This document shows positions 17,487-26,952 of a stretch of 64,000 nt of DNA, one piece after another; positions within the stretch are counted from its first letter, which is position 1; every line of letters starts with the position of its first letter. The DNA is taken from positions 5,394,001 through 5,458,000 of the forward strand of contig CBDCXQ010000001.1 of the NCBI GenBank assembly GCA_965223835.1, read 5' to 3'. Position numbers and translations under genes: made by a program. The notes under the pieces are model-generated. The model had not been told where the DNA came from. It saw nothing but the letters and a program-made list of their open reading frames with translations, and searched no databases. Source of the stretch: CAVYXZ01 sp965223835. Lineage in GTDB: Bacteria; Chloroflexota; Anaerolineae; Aggregatilineales; Phototrophicaceae.

Positions 17487-17586
17487 AATGTTTTCTCACC
17501 TGGTATCTGATTGGAATCAATTCTTGTTTTGGTGCAGCAATTATAGGGGAAATTCGAGACTGCTTGAAGACGCAAACAACTGAAAC

Positions 17587-17847
17587 TTAGATGCCACGCA
17601 ACCGCGCTATCAGGCGGGTAATCATTCCTCGAGTCGGCGAACTAAAGGGACTTTGCTGTCTGGCAACGTCGCGCAGTCGAGCAGTCTCGGTCAAGAGAGC
17701 AACACGATGTACTGTTTCACCATTAATGTAATACCACTGGCCGCCGATATGACGAACCCGTGGTTCCTGACCATGTACCTTACGATAAGCAGCTTCATAG
17801 TCATCAATGATTGCTTGAGCGGTCAGAGTCACATCATTTGGTGACAT
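17587..17847 (-). CDS. Small hypothetical protein
   Basis: 86 residues, MSPNDVTLTAQAIIDDYEAA start. The central part RVRHIGGQWYYINGETVHRVALL is regular and plausible for a short beta element; the C-terminus is basic. No family recognised and no membrane segment. Coding is supported by a sensible composition and no competing frame. Function unknown. Confidence 0.5.
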   Translation of the reverse strand: MSPNDVTLTAQAIIDDYEAAYRKVHGQEPRVRHIGGQWYYINGETVHRVALLTETARLRDVARQQSPFSSPTRGMITRLIARLRGI

Positions 17848-18089
17848 AATCAGGTGATAGCCTTTTGGTGTTGAGCATAATCTTTACAGATCGAACTTGC
17901 AGAGACCTTACACTGCGCAATGTGTTCTGTAATTATCGTAACACGGGTTTTTTCTGCGAGTCATTAAGTATCTGAATGTTATGATAATCAAACTTTCCCA
18001 GCGGATCAGCATCTCAACCTGTCTGGATGCTTGCTGTCTTCACGCTGAAATGCTGATATACGCTTCATTGATTCGAGTGAATTTGCACG

Positions 18090-19001
18090 CTACTCGTCGG
18101 TCTTCTTCACGGCATGACCGCCAAACTGGTTCCGCATGGCGGAAAGTAAGCGGTCGCTAAAAGGCATCGCTTGCCGCGAACTGAAACGTTCCTGGAGCGC
18201 CAACGCGATAACTGGAATCGGCACGCCCAGATCAATTGACTCGACGACGGTCCAGCGACCTTCACCCGAATCCGGGACGTAGGCAGCGATCCCATCGAGC
18301 GTTGGATTTTCAGCCAGTGCCGCTGCCGTCAGGTCCAGCAGCCACGAGCGCACCACGCTGCCATAACGCCAGATTTCCGCGATCTGATGCAAGTCGAGAT
18401 TCATCTCGGTTTTGTGCTTCATCAGTTCGAAGCCCTCAGCGTAGGCTTGCATCAAGCCATATTCAATACCGTTATGAATCATTTTGACGAAGTGACCGGC
18501 ACCGCTGGGTCCCACATGCCCCCAACCGGTATCCACACTCGGTGCCAGCGCTTCCAGCACGGGGCGGATGTGCTCGACCGCCACCGTTTCGCCCCCAACC
18601 ATCAGACTATAGCCTTCTGCCAGACCCCAGACACCACCGCTGGTCCCCACATCGACAAAGTGTATTTCCTGCTCACGTAGTATCGCTGCCCGCCGCAGCG
18701 TGTCTTTGTAATTACTGTTACCGCCGTCAACGATGATGTCATCGGGGGCTAGCACTTGTGCCAGTTGATTCACGGTGTCTTCGGTTGGATCGCCCGAAGG
18801 GACCATGACCCAGACGGCGCGGGGCGGGCTAAGCTGCGCAGCGACTTCGGCTAATGTTGTTGCCCCCACCGCGCCCCCGGCCTCGGCTTGCTGAATGGCG
18901 TCGGCATTAAGATCAAAAACAACGACTCGATGTCCCGCCCGGAGCAAACGGGTTGCCATATTTGCGCCCATCTTCCCCAGGCCGATCATTGCGATTTCCA
19001 T
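18090..19001 (-). CDS. gnd: 6-phosphogluconate dehydrogenase, short (GndA/YqeC-like) form
   Basis: 303 residues, matching the short decarboxylating 6PGDH class. Rossmann start MEIAMIGLGKMGANMATRL; VVDGGNSNYKDT and VDVGTSGGVWGL substrate loops; catalytic region GAGHFVKMIHNGIEYGLMQA with the conserved Lys and Asn. It oxidises 6-phosphogluconate to ribulose 5-phosphate and CO2. After the second beta-strand the sequence is VVVFDLN, an acidic residue that normally selects NAD+ instead of NADP+; this cofactor call is inference. No other pentose-phosphate gene is adjacent. Confidence 0.9.
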   Translation of the reverse strand: MEIAMIGLGKMGANMATRLLRAGHRVVVFDLNADAIQQAEAGGAVGATTLAEVAAQLSPPRAVWVMVPSGDPTEDTVNQLAQVLAPDDIIVDGGNSNYKDTLRRAAILREQEIHFVDVGTSGGVWGLAEGYSLMVGGETVAVEHIRPVLEALAPSVDTGWGHVGPSGAGHFVKMIHNGIEYGLMQAYAEGFELMKHKTEMNLDLHQIAEIWRYGSVVRSWLLDLTAAALAENPTLDGIAAYVPDSGEGRWTVVESIDLGVPIPVIALALQERFSSRQAMPFSDRLLSAMRNQFGGHAVKKTDE

Positions 19002-19209
19002 GGTGTTGCGCCTTTCATTTTCGACTTGATTGCGAATCGAGTTATTCCCCTATCTGATAGCCTGATTATTGGGAACCTTACTGCGAACAGATTGCGAGTT
19101 GTGGATTGCTTTTATGCCCAACTAAAGCAGCGTTGTTGGCTGCCCGATCAGCGTTGATCGGGGTATACTCGGCGCAAACTATCTATGATGAAACGAGCTT
19201 GAGGATCTT

Positions 19210-20232
19210 ATGACCGATTTTATGCTTCAACCCCATCTTGATTCAATTTATGCGCATCAACCCCGTCGGTTAGCGTTCAATGCGACCTCGCAAGCCGAAT
19301 TCAGAGCCTGGCAACAGAATTTTCGGAGCGAGATCGTTAAGCTCCTGGGCATTGCTGGCAGAACAGTACCTATGAATCCCGTCGCGGAAAAGATTCATTC
19401 GATTGACCGGGGCCAATATGTCGAAGAAAAATATGCGCTGGATGTGGGTCAACCCGTCCCGGCACCCATGTACGCGCTGGTGCCCAAAACACCGCCGCCG
19501 TATAAACCGATCATGGTCTTTCACGGACATAATCCCAGCGGGCAATACATCCTGGGCAACTATCCAGATGAAGCCATCGCGCAGGAAATGCGGGCGATTG
19601 ATAATAATTATGCTCAGGCGCTGGCCGAAGCGGGGTATCTGGTGTGCGCGGTGGAGCAACGCGGCTTTGGCGAACGCGTGACCAACCAGTTAAGTGGTGG
19701 CAACCAGGGCCGCTCGTGTCGGCATCTGGCTTTTGAATATTTGTTGCAGGGTGGGACGCTGTTGGGCGAACGCTGCTGGGATGGGATGGTGGCGATCAGT
19801 TATGTCAAACAACGGCCTGATGTGGTTCCTGATGCGTTGGGTTGCACCGGCAATTCTGGCGGTGGCACCACAACGTTATGGCTCTCCACAATCGAAGACC
19901 GCATCACGACGGTGGTCGTCTCGTGTTATTTCTGTGCCTTCAAGCAATCGATTCTGGGGATGGAGCACTGTGAATGCAATTATGTGCCCGGCATCCTCGA
20001 ACTGGCGGAGATGGGCGATCTCACGGCCTTGATCGCGCCAAGACCTATTCGGATCATCGCCGGTGAGCAAGACCCCATCTTCCCATTACCCGGTGTCAAG
20101 CAGGAGTTCGAGACGCTCAAACAAGCCTATGCACTGTGGGACGTATCGGAGCGTGCCTCATTGACCGTGCATCCCGGCGCACATGCCTACAATCATGCCA
20201 TGAGCCACGAGTGGTTTGGTCGGTGGCTGTAG
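19210..20232 (+). CDS. Alpha/beta-hydrolase, acetyl xylan esterase-like
   Basis: 340 residues without a signal peptide. VFHGHNPSG supplies the oxyanion region, CTGNSGGGTTTLW holds the nucleophile serine (G-N-S-G-G), GEQDPIFPLPG the acid and HPGAHAYNHAMS the histidine. The fold and motif order fit the acetyl xylan esterase/Abhydrolase_7 group that deacetylates sugars. It is preceded by GAGG close to ATG 19210. Substrate is unproven; the presence of glycosidases and a sulfatase in the window is compatible with carbohydrate side-group removal. Confidence 0.75.
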   Translation: MTDFMLQPHLDSIYAHQPRRLAFNATSQAEFRAWQQNFRSEIVKLLGIAGRTVPMNPVAEKIHSIDRGQYVEEKYALDVGQPVPAPMYALVPKTPPPYKPIMVFHGHNPSGQYILGNYPDEAIAQEMRAIDNNYAQALAEAGYLVCAVEQRGFGERVTNQLSGGNQGRSCRHLAFEYLLQGGTLLGERCWDGMVAISYVKQRPDVVPDALGCTGNSGGGTTTLWLSTIEDRITTVVVSCYFCAFKQSILGMEHCECNYVPGILELAEMGDLTALIAPRPIRIIAGEQDPIFPLPGVKQEFETLKQAYALWDVSERASLTVHPGAHAYNHAMSHEWFGRWL

Positions 20233-20414
20233 CGTAATGCTGAACACAACGTGGTTAGAAACAATCATAGATGTGTCTGTAAGCGATAGAACATAAGCAG
20301 GATAATCGCAACAAAGCTGGGAGAGCGGTCAGGGCAATCCCTCAAGCACGACTCGGGCACGCTCCGATTGTGGTGAAGTTGTTCCCACGGTTTGTCGGTT
20401 CGCATGTTGAATAC

Positions 20415-20577
20415 CGTACTGTGGTCTCATGCTAGACCGCGACCTCAACGCCGTTTTGAACATCCTCAGACGTGGGCTGGCGTCCGTCGAGCATCAATCG
20501 ATAGATACCCCGAATCAGTGTGCCCTGCATAATTATTCATCGGGATTAGTCACCGTTTTCAGTCGCGCACCACTTTA
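20415..20577 (+). pseudogene. Remnant of an IS200/IS605-type TnpB (C-terminal end)
   Basis: The plus strand reads PYCGLMLDRDLNAVLNILRR and then GLASVEH, matching the end of the TnpB zinc ribbon and last RuvC motif (CG...DRDvNAA.NILrrG). Just upstream the frame has a stop (TGA at about 20406-20411) and weak similarity in shifted frames. Nothing longer survives, and the rest of the 20233-20671 gap has no recognisable gene. TnpB is the ancestor of Cas12; this copy is dead. Confidence 0.65.
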
Positions 20578-20619
20578 GAGAACATTATGAGTACAGGCGA
20601 GTCTTGCCGCGAATCAAAT

Positions 20620-20645
20620 GAGGCGATCCATTGTCGGACCGCCTC
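20620..20645 (-). terminator. Terminator-like hairpin after the SH3b repeat protein
   Basis: GAGGCGATCC and GGACCGCCTC pair over ten positions with one A-C mismatch and a 6-nt loop. It lies about 27 nt beyond the stop codon of the minus-strand gene ending at 20672. The following T-run on the minus strand is weak. Confidence 0.45.
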
Positions 20646-20671
20646 TGATTATCAGCTATTTATACTTTTTA

Positions 20672-22381
20672 TTATGCTGAAGCTTCCTCGGTGGCAGCGG
20701 GCGCCGGAGCTGCTACGGTCGGCAAACCATCACAATCACCTTCTTCGCTCACGATGTCCGAGCGAACCCAGAAGCCACTATCCAGATTCCACCAGATAAA
20801 CCCATCGGTGCCCTGAGCTTGACCAACAGCCACTGCTGATTCGCCATTGGCAAGTACACCAGGAACGGGAAAATCGGTGCCCGGCCCCTGGCGCAGGTTG
20901 GCATTACCGCCCGAACGAGTCACCGTACAGCCAGCCATCATCGCGTCGCCGCCCATGTCGTCACCGTCACTCATCATCGTGCCCAGTTCCAACGGTCCAA
21001 CAACGACGTTACCGCCAACAAACACCGGGCCATCCGCGCCTTCAACCGTGCCAAACTCGTAGATGCCGTTGTTGTTGGTATCATAATGCAGCATTGGGAA
21101 AACCAGATCCCCTGCCGCTGCCGGGTCGAGCGCCACGTCAACATTGGCATTTACGCCCGGACGCAGTGGTGCGGTTCCGATAACTGGGCCGGGGCTGCCG
21201 TCGTTGTTGGCATGTATCGCCAGCCAGCCCGGTTGGTCAATTAATGCCTGGTTGATTACCAGCGCATCGGTCCCCAATTCGCCCGAAAAAGTCAGGGCCG
21301 GGGCAGCATCAATGCCAAACGTGATGACATTACCGTCACCATCGCGCACCGGGCCATCGGCACCCTCAACCATTCCGAACTCATAAACACCGGCCTCACC
21401 GGTATCTACATGGAGCATCGGCCATAAGCGCGGCGTCAGTACACTGGGATCCAATGGGACTTCGACTTGCAGGTTCGTACCAGCGCGGACTGGCGCAAAT
21501 CCGGCTACCGGACCTGGACCACCATCGGCTTCGGTATGGACTACCAGGAACCCATTTTGATCCGCCAGCACGGACTCGGCGACTAAGGTGGGTCGGGCGT
21601 TGGGCAGTTCGCTATCGCCCCGTACAATAATCTGATCAGCCACGCGCATGTGGGGCACCGTCCAGATTGGGAAGGTCGCCACATTGCCCCCTACAATCAC
21701 GGGACCATCAGCACCTTCAACTGTGCCGAACTCATAAACACCCGCTTCACCGGTATCCACATGCAACATCGGCCACAGCACCGCGGTCGGCTCATTCATA
21801 TCCAATTCAACGAGCACGTTGGACGTAGTACCAGCCCGCACCGCTTTCACACCAGCCACCGGCCCCGGCGCACCGTCCGCCTCGGTGTGGATCACGAGAA
21901 AGCCATCGACTGCGGCAGTTACCGAAGCCGCCACGACAGTATTGAGCGCTGTGACGCGCTGATCGCTCATGTTGACGACATTCACATTAAACGCCGGGGT
22001 GATAACATTGTCGTCAGCATCGCGCACCGGACCATCAGCGCCTTCAACGGCACCAAACTCATATTCTCCTACTTCGCCAGTATCGGTGTGTAACATCGCA
22101 AACAAGAGCGGCGTGGCCTGCGATGTGTCGATTGATACCACCACATCGAAATTCTCACCGGGATTTAAAGGTGCGTTACCAATCACTGGTCCTGGAGACC
22201 CTTCACCATTATCAGTGTGGATGACAACAAAACCTGGACCATCACTGACCACACTGTCGATCACCACTGTACCATCCAGCGACAATTGATCGCTAACCGT
22301 AACCGATGGCTCACTTTCCTGAGCAGCAACCGGCAGCGTTAGCAGCAGAAGCGCGACCACCAACAAAGACATTTTAAACAT
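20672..22381 (-). CDS. Secreted four-repeat protein with C-terminal SH3b domain
   Basis: 569 residues with a signal peptide (1-20, ending VAAQE). Four repeats of ~110-125 residues each contain GFLVVHTEADGGPGPVAG, RPMLHVDTGEAG-type and YEFGTVEGADGPV motifs, resembling DUF7282-type beta domains of secreted proteins. The C-terminus (about 485-545) is an SH3b domain (GGNANLRQGPGTDFPVPGVL ... WWNLDSGFWVRSDIV), often a cell-wall or peptide binder. A low-complexity Ala/Pro tail ends the protein. Probably a surface or matrix protein. Confidence 0.7.
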   Translation of the reverse strand: MFKMSLLVVALLLLTLPVAAQESEPSVTVSDQLSLDGTVVIDSVVSDGPGFVVIHTDNGEGSPGPVIGNAPLNPGENFDVVVSIDTSQATPLLFAMLHTDTGEVGEYEFGAVEGADGPVRDADDNVITPAFNVNVVNMSDQRVTALNTVVAASVTAAVDGFLVIHTEADGAPGPVAGVKAVRAGTTSNVLVELDMNEPTAVLWPMLHVDTGEAGVYEFGTVEGADGPVIVGGNVATFPIWTVPHMRVADQIIVRGDSELPNARPTLVAESVLADQNGFLVVHTEADGGPGPVAGFAPVRAGTNLQVEVPLDPSVLTPRLWPMLHVDTGEAGVYEFGMVEGADGPVRDGDGNVITFGIDAAPALTFSGELGTDALVINQALIDQPGWLAIHANNDGSPGPVIGTAPLRPGVNANVDVALDPAAAGDLVFPMLHYDTNNNGIYEFGTVEGADGPVFVGGNVVVGPLELGTMMSDGDDMGGDAMMAGCTVTRSGGNANLRQGPGTDFPVPGVLANGESAVAVGQAQGTDGFIWWNLDSGFWVRSDIVSEEGDCDGLPTVAAPAPAATEEASA

Positions 22382-22492
22382 TAACGATGAACCTCCACAT
22401 TTCTACGGAATGATATGCTCGTTTGAACATTCACTTATACATACGAAAAGCGTTGCGTAATCAGATTTATTGGATATACAAGCTCCAGTCAG

Positions 22493-23278
22493 TTAAGCCG
22501 GCAAATTGATGTAAACGGTTGTACCCTTATCAACCTGGCTGGTTAAGCTGATGCTGCCGCCATGCAGGGCCAGCACCCGCTGCGCGACCGTTAAGCCCAG
22601 GCCGCTGTTTAGATTGTCGGGCACGTTACTGCCACGATAGTGCAAATCAAACACAAAATCTTGTTCGGCAGTGGGAATGCCGAGGCCATGGTCAACCACT
22701 GTGATAAGTGCCTGTCGCGACGTAACGGCTAGCGTCAATTGAATGGGCCTTGCCGGGGGCGAATATTGCGCGGCGTTGAGGAGCACATTTGACAGTGCTA
22801 ATTTCAATAACCGTTCATCAAACTGAAAGTCCAACGGCCCATCCACCGCATTAATCGCTATATCGTGGCTGTTGTGGATGGCATTGCGCACATCCTGGCA
22901 TACGGACTCCACAAAATTTACCAGTTCATGCATTGTTGGTTGGCAATCTAAAACCTGTTGTGCTATTTGCTGTAAAGTCCGTGCATTGGACATTAAGACG
23001 GTCAACAAATAAATTTGTGATTGAATTGAATCCAGATGCTCCAGGCGGCGATCTTCTGTCAGGCGTGCTTGATAATACTTGAGGATTTCGGTGGAAGTCA
23101 TGATCGCTGCGAGGGGAGCGCGTAAATCATGGGCCATCAGTCCAAAAAACCAGTCGTAAAGCGCTTGTAATTCAGGGGAGGTTGTTCGTTCCAGCCAGTC
23201 TTCCAATGGCAGACCAAACTGGTCAGCCTGTTGTGCCAGTTGTTGATACAGGCCGTCCCTAATCTCCAATCGCGCCAT
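22493..23278 (-). CDS. Soluble sensor histidine kinase
   Basis: 261 residues with no membrane segment. The H-box is MAHDLRAPLAAIM (His near residue 50), then a dimerisation helix, N-box NVLLNAAQYSPP, G1 VVDHGLGIP and G2 NSGLGLTVAQRVLALHGG. The first ~40 residues are a short helical input region (LYQQLAQQADQFGLPLEDWL). No partner regulator is adjacent; the closest free receiver protein is at 26953, 3.7 kb away, and pairing is not implied. Confidence 0.88.
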   Translation of the reverse strand: MARLEIRDGLYQQLAQQADQFGLPLEDWLERTTSPELQALYDWFFGLMAHDLRAPLAAIMTSTEILKYYQARLTEDRRLEHLDSIQSQIYLLTVLMSNARTLQQIAQQVLDCQPTMHELVNFVESVCQDVRNAIHNSHDIAINAVDGPLDFQFDERLLKLALSNVLLNAAQYSPPARPIQLTLAVTSRQALITVVDHGLGIPTAEQDFVFDLHYRGSNVPDNLNSGLGLTVAQRVLALHGGSISLTSQVDKGTTVYINLPA

Positions 23279-23415
23279 TCAGAACCTTAATTGGCACAAT
23301 GCAAGTAAACCGCTATGCCATGCGCATTATTAAGTCATTAACTAAATTTTAGAAGCAAGATGCTGCCAGCACAGGACCAGACACCTGCACCAACAAACTT
23401 AATTGCTAGTGTGGG

Positions 23416-23637
23416 TTACCACTCCAACGTGTCGGGATCGTGGCCCGCCGCATGCATAAAGGTCCGCCGACTTTCATACTTCGACACCGGCCTCCAGGTA
23501 TTCAAGTTGAATTTGTGGGTTGTTTCTTCTTCAGTGATGGGGGAGGAAACCGCGGCATGGACCAACAAAATGATAATGGCACTTGCCAGCACCAGACCAA
23601 AAACGAGTCCAAATAGAATGGCAGTTACGTCAATCAT
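23416..23637 (-). CDS. Small single-pass membrane protein
   Basis: 73 residues from ATG 23637, which has AGGAG seven nt upstream; a longer frame to 23724 has no ribosome site. Residues ~5-27 form one membrane helix (AILFGLVFGLVLASAIIILL) followed by a ~45-residue soluble tail rich in Arg, Thr and His. Function unknown. Confidence 0.55.
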   Translation of the reverse strand: MIDVTAILFGLVFGLVLASAIIILLVHAAVSSPITEEETTHKFNLNTWRPVSKYESRRTFMHAAGHDPDTLEW

Positions 23638-23870
23638 TAGGATACTCCTGATAAATTTTCTTAAAGTATTCTCAATATTTTTGCCCAGTATAAAGAATTC
23701 TGTTTCACAACGCAACCATTTCACGACGAAATTTACGCACCAAAGGTGTACATTATCACCAAAAGATGCTCATCGGTGCGCAATATCGCCGATTTTCCGC
23801 TTACTCAATCTTGTTATAAATAGAACATGTGTACTATAATTCTGCTATATTATCAGTGAACGAGGTTGAC

Positions 23871-24284
23871 ATGCCCTACAAAGATACATTCATCCAAATT
23901 GCCCCCGATTCGACGGCAAGTGAAGGTACCATTCCTGCCGATAATCGTGCTAAGAAAACGATTCACTTGATCCAGTATGAATTGCTCAGCGAGAAGCCCT
24001 ATCATTACACCCATGAAGACCTGGTTTTTGCGGTTCATGTTTTACGGCAGAATATCAGTGATGAGGTGTTGGCAGCAGAAGGCGAGGCGCTTCGGGCGAA
24101 TTTTTTACAGAAAGAGCATCCCTGTCTGCGGGCGTCAGCCTTGACCAAGAAATATGGCTGGGGTGCCCATTACAATTCTGAGGGGAAAATCGCCATATAC
24201 CCGGTTGAGTCCGAGGCGTATGCCAGAATATCAGCGGAAGCAGCCGAGAATTTGTTCGCCATGCGCAGTTCACGCAAGCAATAG
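23871..24284 (+). CDS. DUF6157 family protein
   Basis: 137 residues from ATG 23871, preceded by GAGG. MPYKDTFIQIAPDST, QYELLSEKPYHYTHEDLVF, HPCLRASALTKKYGWG and the YPVESEAY tail are the conserved elements of the DUF6157 family. The family has no established function. It is followed by the selenocysteine tRNA on the opposite strand. Confidence 0.8.
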   Translation: MPYKDTFIQIAPDSTASEGTIPADNRAKKTIHLIQYELLSEKPYHYTHEDLVFAVHVLRQNISDEVLAAEGEALRANFLQKEHPCLRASALTKKYGWGAHYNSEGKIAIYPVESEAYARISAEAAENLFAMRSSRKQ

Positions 24285-24354
24285 TATCGTCAACTGCGTA
24301 GCGATTCGAAAAAACCGGGATATAGGAGAAGGCTCAACCAAGCATACTGAGTTA

Positions 24355-24450
24355 CGGGAATGAATGGGAGTCGAACCCACCGCGGCCTGCTCTGCGCAAC
24401 CCGCCACCGATTTTGAAGACCGGGGCATCCACCGGGACACATCCATCCCC
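24355..24450 (-). tRNA. selC: tRNA-Sec (anticodon TCA)
   Basis: 96 nt folding as a bacterial selenocysteine tRNA. The acceptor arm has 8 bp (GGGGATGG with TCATTCCC, two wobbles), followed by a 6-bp D-stem with 4-nt loop (GTGTCC-CGGT-GGATGC). The anticodon stem CCGGT/ATCGG carries the loop CTTCAAA with anticodon TCA. A long variable arm (GCGGGTTGC/GCAGGCCGC, one mismatch) and 5-bp T-stem around TTCGACT complete the 8+5 shape. CCA is not encoded; the discriminator base is G. It implies that the organism decodes UGA as selenocysteine, consistent with the selenoprotein at 42897-43601. Confidence 0.93.
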
Positions 24451-24577
24451 TCACGCCTGACTATTATACCGATTGGCACATCCTGGCCCACACGATTTTC
24501 ATTTCCCCCTTATTTTAGGGGGTGTGTTGGGCCAGTGTTAGGCTATTGTTATATGATTAGGGTGAGGAGAGTGAAAG

Positions 24578-24949
24578 ATGATACCAGATGAGAAGCATTT
24601 GGGCCGGTATAAGGTCCAATATGTGAAGTTTGACACCGGGGAATGGCGACCCTACGGCCCCTGGATGCGTGTCATTGTGACGAATCAACGACTTATTTTT
24701 TTCCCGGATCATGCCCCCCAACATGCCAGGCAACTGGTGATTTATCCGCAGATGATTGCGCGGGTCTGGAGTAGCTGCCTGGGCAAGCGCGATGGCGGGG
24801 TCATTGCACTGAACAGTGGTCAACTCCTATACTTCTATGTTCACTGGTCAGAAAGTTCCAAACTGATTCGGGACATCAACCGGATGCTCAAAGTGACCGG
24901 TCCGCAGCCCGTGTTAGCGACAACAACGAGTAAACGGATCGCCAACTAA
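24578..24949 (+). CDS. Small PH/GRAM-like domain protein
   Basis: 123 residues; ATG 24578 is preceded by GAGGAGAG. The pattern VTNQRLIFFPDHAP, then a basic stretch and a C-terminal helix (SSKLIRDINRML) resembles bacterial PH-like/GRAM folds. No catalytic residues are evident. It appears related to the next gene in length and motif order. Function unknown. Confidence 0.55.
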   Translation: MIPDEKHLGRYKVQYVKFDTGEWRPYGPWMRVIVTNQRLIFFPDHAPQHARQLVIYPQMIARVWSSCLGKRDGGVIALNSGQLLYFYVHWSESSKLIRDINRMLKVTGPQPVLATTTSKRIAN

Positions 24950-25066
24950 AATACAATCTTGCCCGGCGAAATAGCCCCTGTGCATTGGCAATGTGGCAAT
25001 GATTGTTCGTCAAGACCGGCATCAAGGATTACAATAGAGATACTATTGGTCACGATGGTCGGTTGA

Positions 25067-25474
25067 ATGAGCGCGTTTCAATATTATCCAGGTGAAATTC
25101 CAGCAGGTGAATATCTGGCACAAATCGCCCGGCCCACCAGTACCGGCTGGGTTGCGGGTATTCCCCCACTGACGGCGACGATCACGAACTGCCGCTTGAT
25201 CCTGGTGCCCCAGACACGCCGCCCCCATCCACCCGCCAGCTTGCCCAGCCTGTACATTCTCAAAATCAATGAGTTGCTCCTCAGTCATCGCCAGGCGGTT
25301 CAGATCAGGCTCAAAAATAACTATAATCTCAACCTGTTTATTGGCTATAATCGCGGCAACGAGTTCTTGCACCAGCTCCATCACATGATTACGCCCTCAA
25401 TTCGCAAAGGGTATACACCGGCACTACAAGAACAAGACTTGATGCGGATTATCAATCAGATCAATAATTTGTAA
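25067..25474 (+). CDS. Small PH/GRAM-like protein, possible paralogue of the preceding gene
   Basis: 135 residues. TATITNCRLILVPQTRRPH and the C-terminal helix NEFLHQLHHMI follow the same order as in the gene at 24578. Its stop TAA shares a base with the ATG of the DUF4037 gene (TAATG), indicating translational coupling. No known function. Confidence 0.5.
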   Translation: MSAFQYYPGEIPAGEYLAQIARPTSTGWVAGIPPLTATITNCRLILVPQTRRPHPPASLPSLYILKINELLLSHRQAVQIRLKNNYNLNLFIGYNRGNEFLHQLHHMITPSIRKGYTPALQEQDLMRIINQINNL

Positions 25475-26586
25475 TGACGCCCGATTTTATCCCCGGCTTA
25501 GAACTGAGCCGTCTATTCTTCAACGAGTGTGTTGCGCCAGCGATGCGCGTTGCTTTCCCCGATGTATTATACGATGCCGCCATTATTGACAGCGGTTCGG
25601 AAGTGTTGGGCTTTGATACGCCCATGTCACGCGACCATCACTGGGGGCCACGCGTTTCCCTGTTCCTCAGCTCACAGGATGAGGCGGCCTATGGCGCAGC
25701 AATCGTTGAGCATTTCCGGCATCATCTCCCTTACGAATTTCGCGGTTATCCGACGAACTTTGAAGAACATGCCGACGAACCGGGCATTCTGGGTTTTGCG
25801 CCCGTGACAAGCGGTCCAATCAATCATCGCATTAGTGTTGGCACATTAGATGCCAAAGTAAGCGATTATCTGGGCCTGGACTGGCAACGAGGCCGTACGC
25901 TGGACTTCGCCGATTGGCTGACCTTCCCGCAGCAAAAATTGCGCACGCTCACGCAGGGTGGCGTTTACCATACCGCCCTGGGTGATGTTTCGGCATTGCA
26001 AGCCCAGTTGGCATGGTATCCGCACGATGTCTGGTTATATTTGATGGCGGCGGGCTGGAGCCGAATCGGGCAGGAGGAAGCGTTTGTCGGGCGCACGTCC
26101 GATGTCGGCGACGAAATTGGTTCACGGATCATTGCGGCCCGGCTGGTTCGGGATTTGATGATGCTGTGTTTTTTGCAGGAGCGCCAGTACGCGCCATACG
26201 CTAAGTGGTATGGGACGGCCTTCGCACAACTGGAATGCAGCACTGCCTTAACGCCATTATTCGAAGCGATATTGGCCGCAACCGATATTCAATCACGCGA
26301 AAAGCCGCTGACAGCAGCCTATCAGCTTGTCGGTGAAAAGCATAACCGACTCGGCCTGACCGAACCGGTGACAACAAATATTGTTAGTTATTTTGGTCGT
26401 CCCTATCAGGTTATTTTTGCTGGTCGTTTTGCCGACGCACTTATTGCACAGATTAAAGATGAGACTGCCCGCAAGCTGGCGAAAGCACACGGTTTTGGGG
26501 CGATTGACCAGTTTAGTGACAGCACTGATTTACGGGAATCAGCGGCACTGCGGCAGCGCATCAAAGCACTGTATGGTACCAGCTAG
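25474..26586 (+). CDS. DUF4037 family protein (nucleotidyltransferase-like)
   Basis: 370 residues. SGSEVLGFDTPMSRDHHWGP is the family signature and resembles a nucleotidyltransferase GS-x-D motif, followed by a helical substrate domain. The family is uncharacterised; a nucleotidyl-transfer role is suggested by fold only. It overlaps the PH-like gene by one base, so is in the same operon. Confidence 0.75.
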   Translation: MTPDFIPGLELSRLFFNECVAPAMRVAFPDVLYDAAIIDSGSEVLGFDTPMSRDHHWGPRVSLFLSSQDEAAYGAAIVEHFRHHLPYEFRGYPTNFEEHADEPGILGFAPVTSGPINHRISVGTLDAKVSDYLGLDWQRGRTLDFADWLTFPQQKLRTLTQGGVYHTALGDVSALQAQLAWYPHDVWLYLMAAGWSRIGQEEAFVGRTSDVGDEIGSRIIAARLVRDLMMLCFLQERQYAPYAKWYGTAFAQLECSTALTPLFEAILAATDIQSREKPLTAAYQLVGEKHNRLGLTEPVTTNIVSYFGRPYQVIFAGRFADALIAQIKDETARKLAKAHGFGAIDQFSDSTDLRESAALRQRIKALYGTS

Positions 26587-26952
26587 TGACGGCAATCCCG
26601 CTGAGCGCCGGTGATTAATGGCGTGGTTTGCGTGGCTTAACCGCTAACCCCAATGGCAATAGCTGAAGATAACCCAGATATTTGAGGCGACGGCGCAGCG
26701 CAGCGATGACATGTGAGAGCATCTAGAAAATTCCCGACCTATGAATATTACATTCATTACAATCCATTCTATAGCATGAAGCACAAGACAAGTATTTAGA
26801 TATTGATTTTTTATGTTGTTCGTATTCCTAAAGACTTTGCCGTTAATGCCGACTCGTTATTCATGTTTTTTTGGTGAATGATTACGGCTGCGATCCGTGT
26901 TTCCCCCTAAACTAGAAATAGACCTGTTAGCACAATACTCACGGGAAACCTG
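26587..26952. other. Intergenic stretch without a confident gene
   Basis: 366 bp. A 35-codon minus-strand frame (26615-26722, starting MLSHVIAALRRRLKYLGYLQ, very basic) has no ribosome site and no recognised homology. The right half is AT-rich and probably carries the promoter of the receiver gene at 26953. No hairpin of note was seen. Confidence 0.4.

Noticed and set aside
20400..20415. TGA in the TnpB remnant as Sec
   Set aside because: Other frames are also broken and only the tail is recognisable; it is decay.
23360..23839. 159-codon plus-strand ORF
   Set aside because: Overlaps a better-supported small membrane protein on the other strand and lacks a family or ribosome site.
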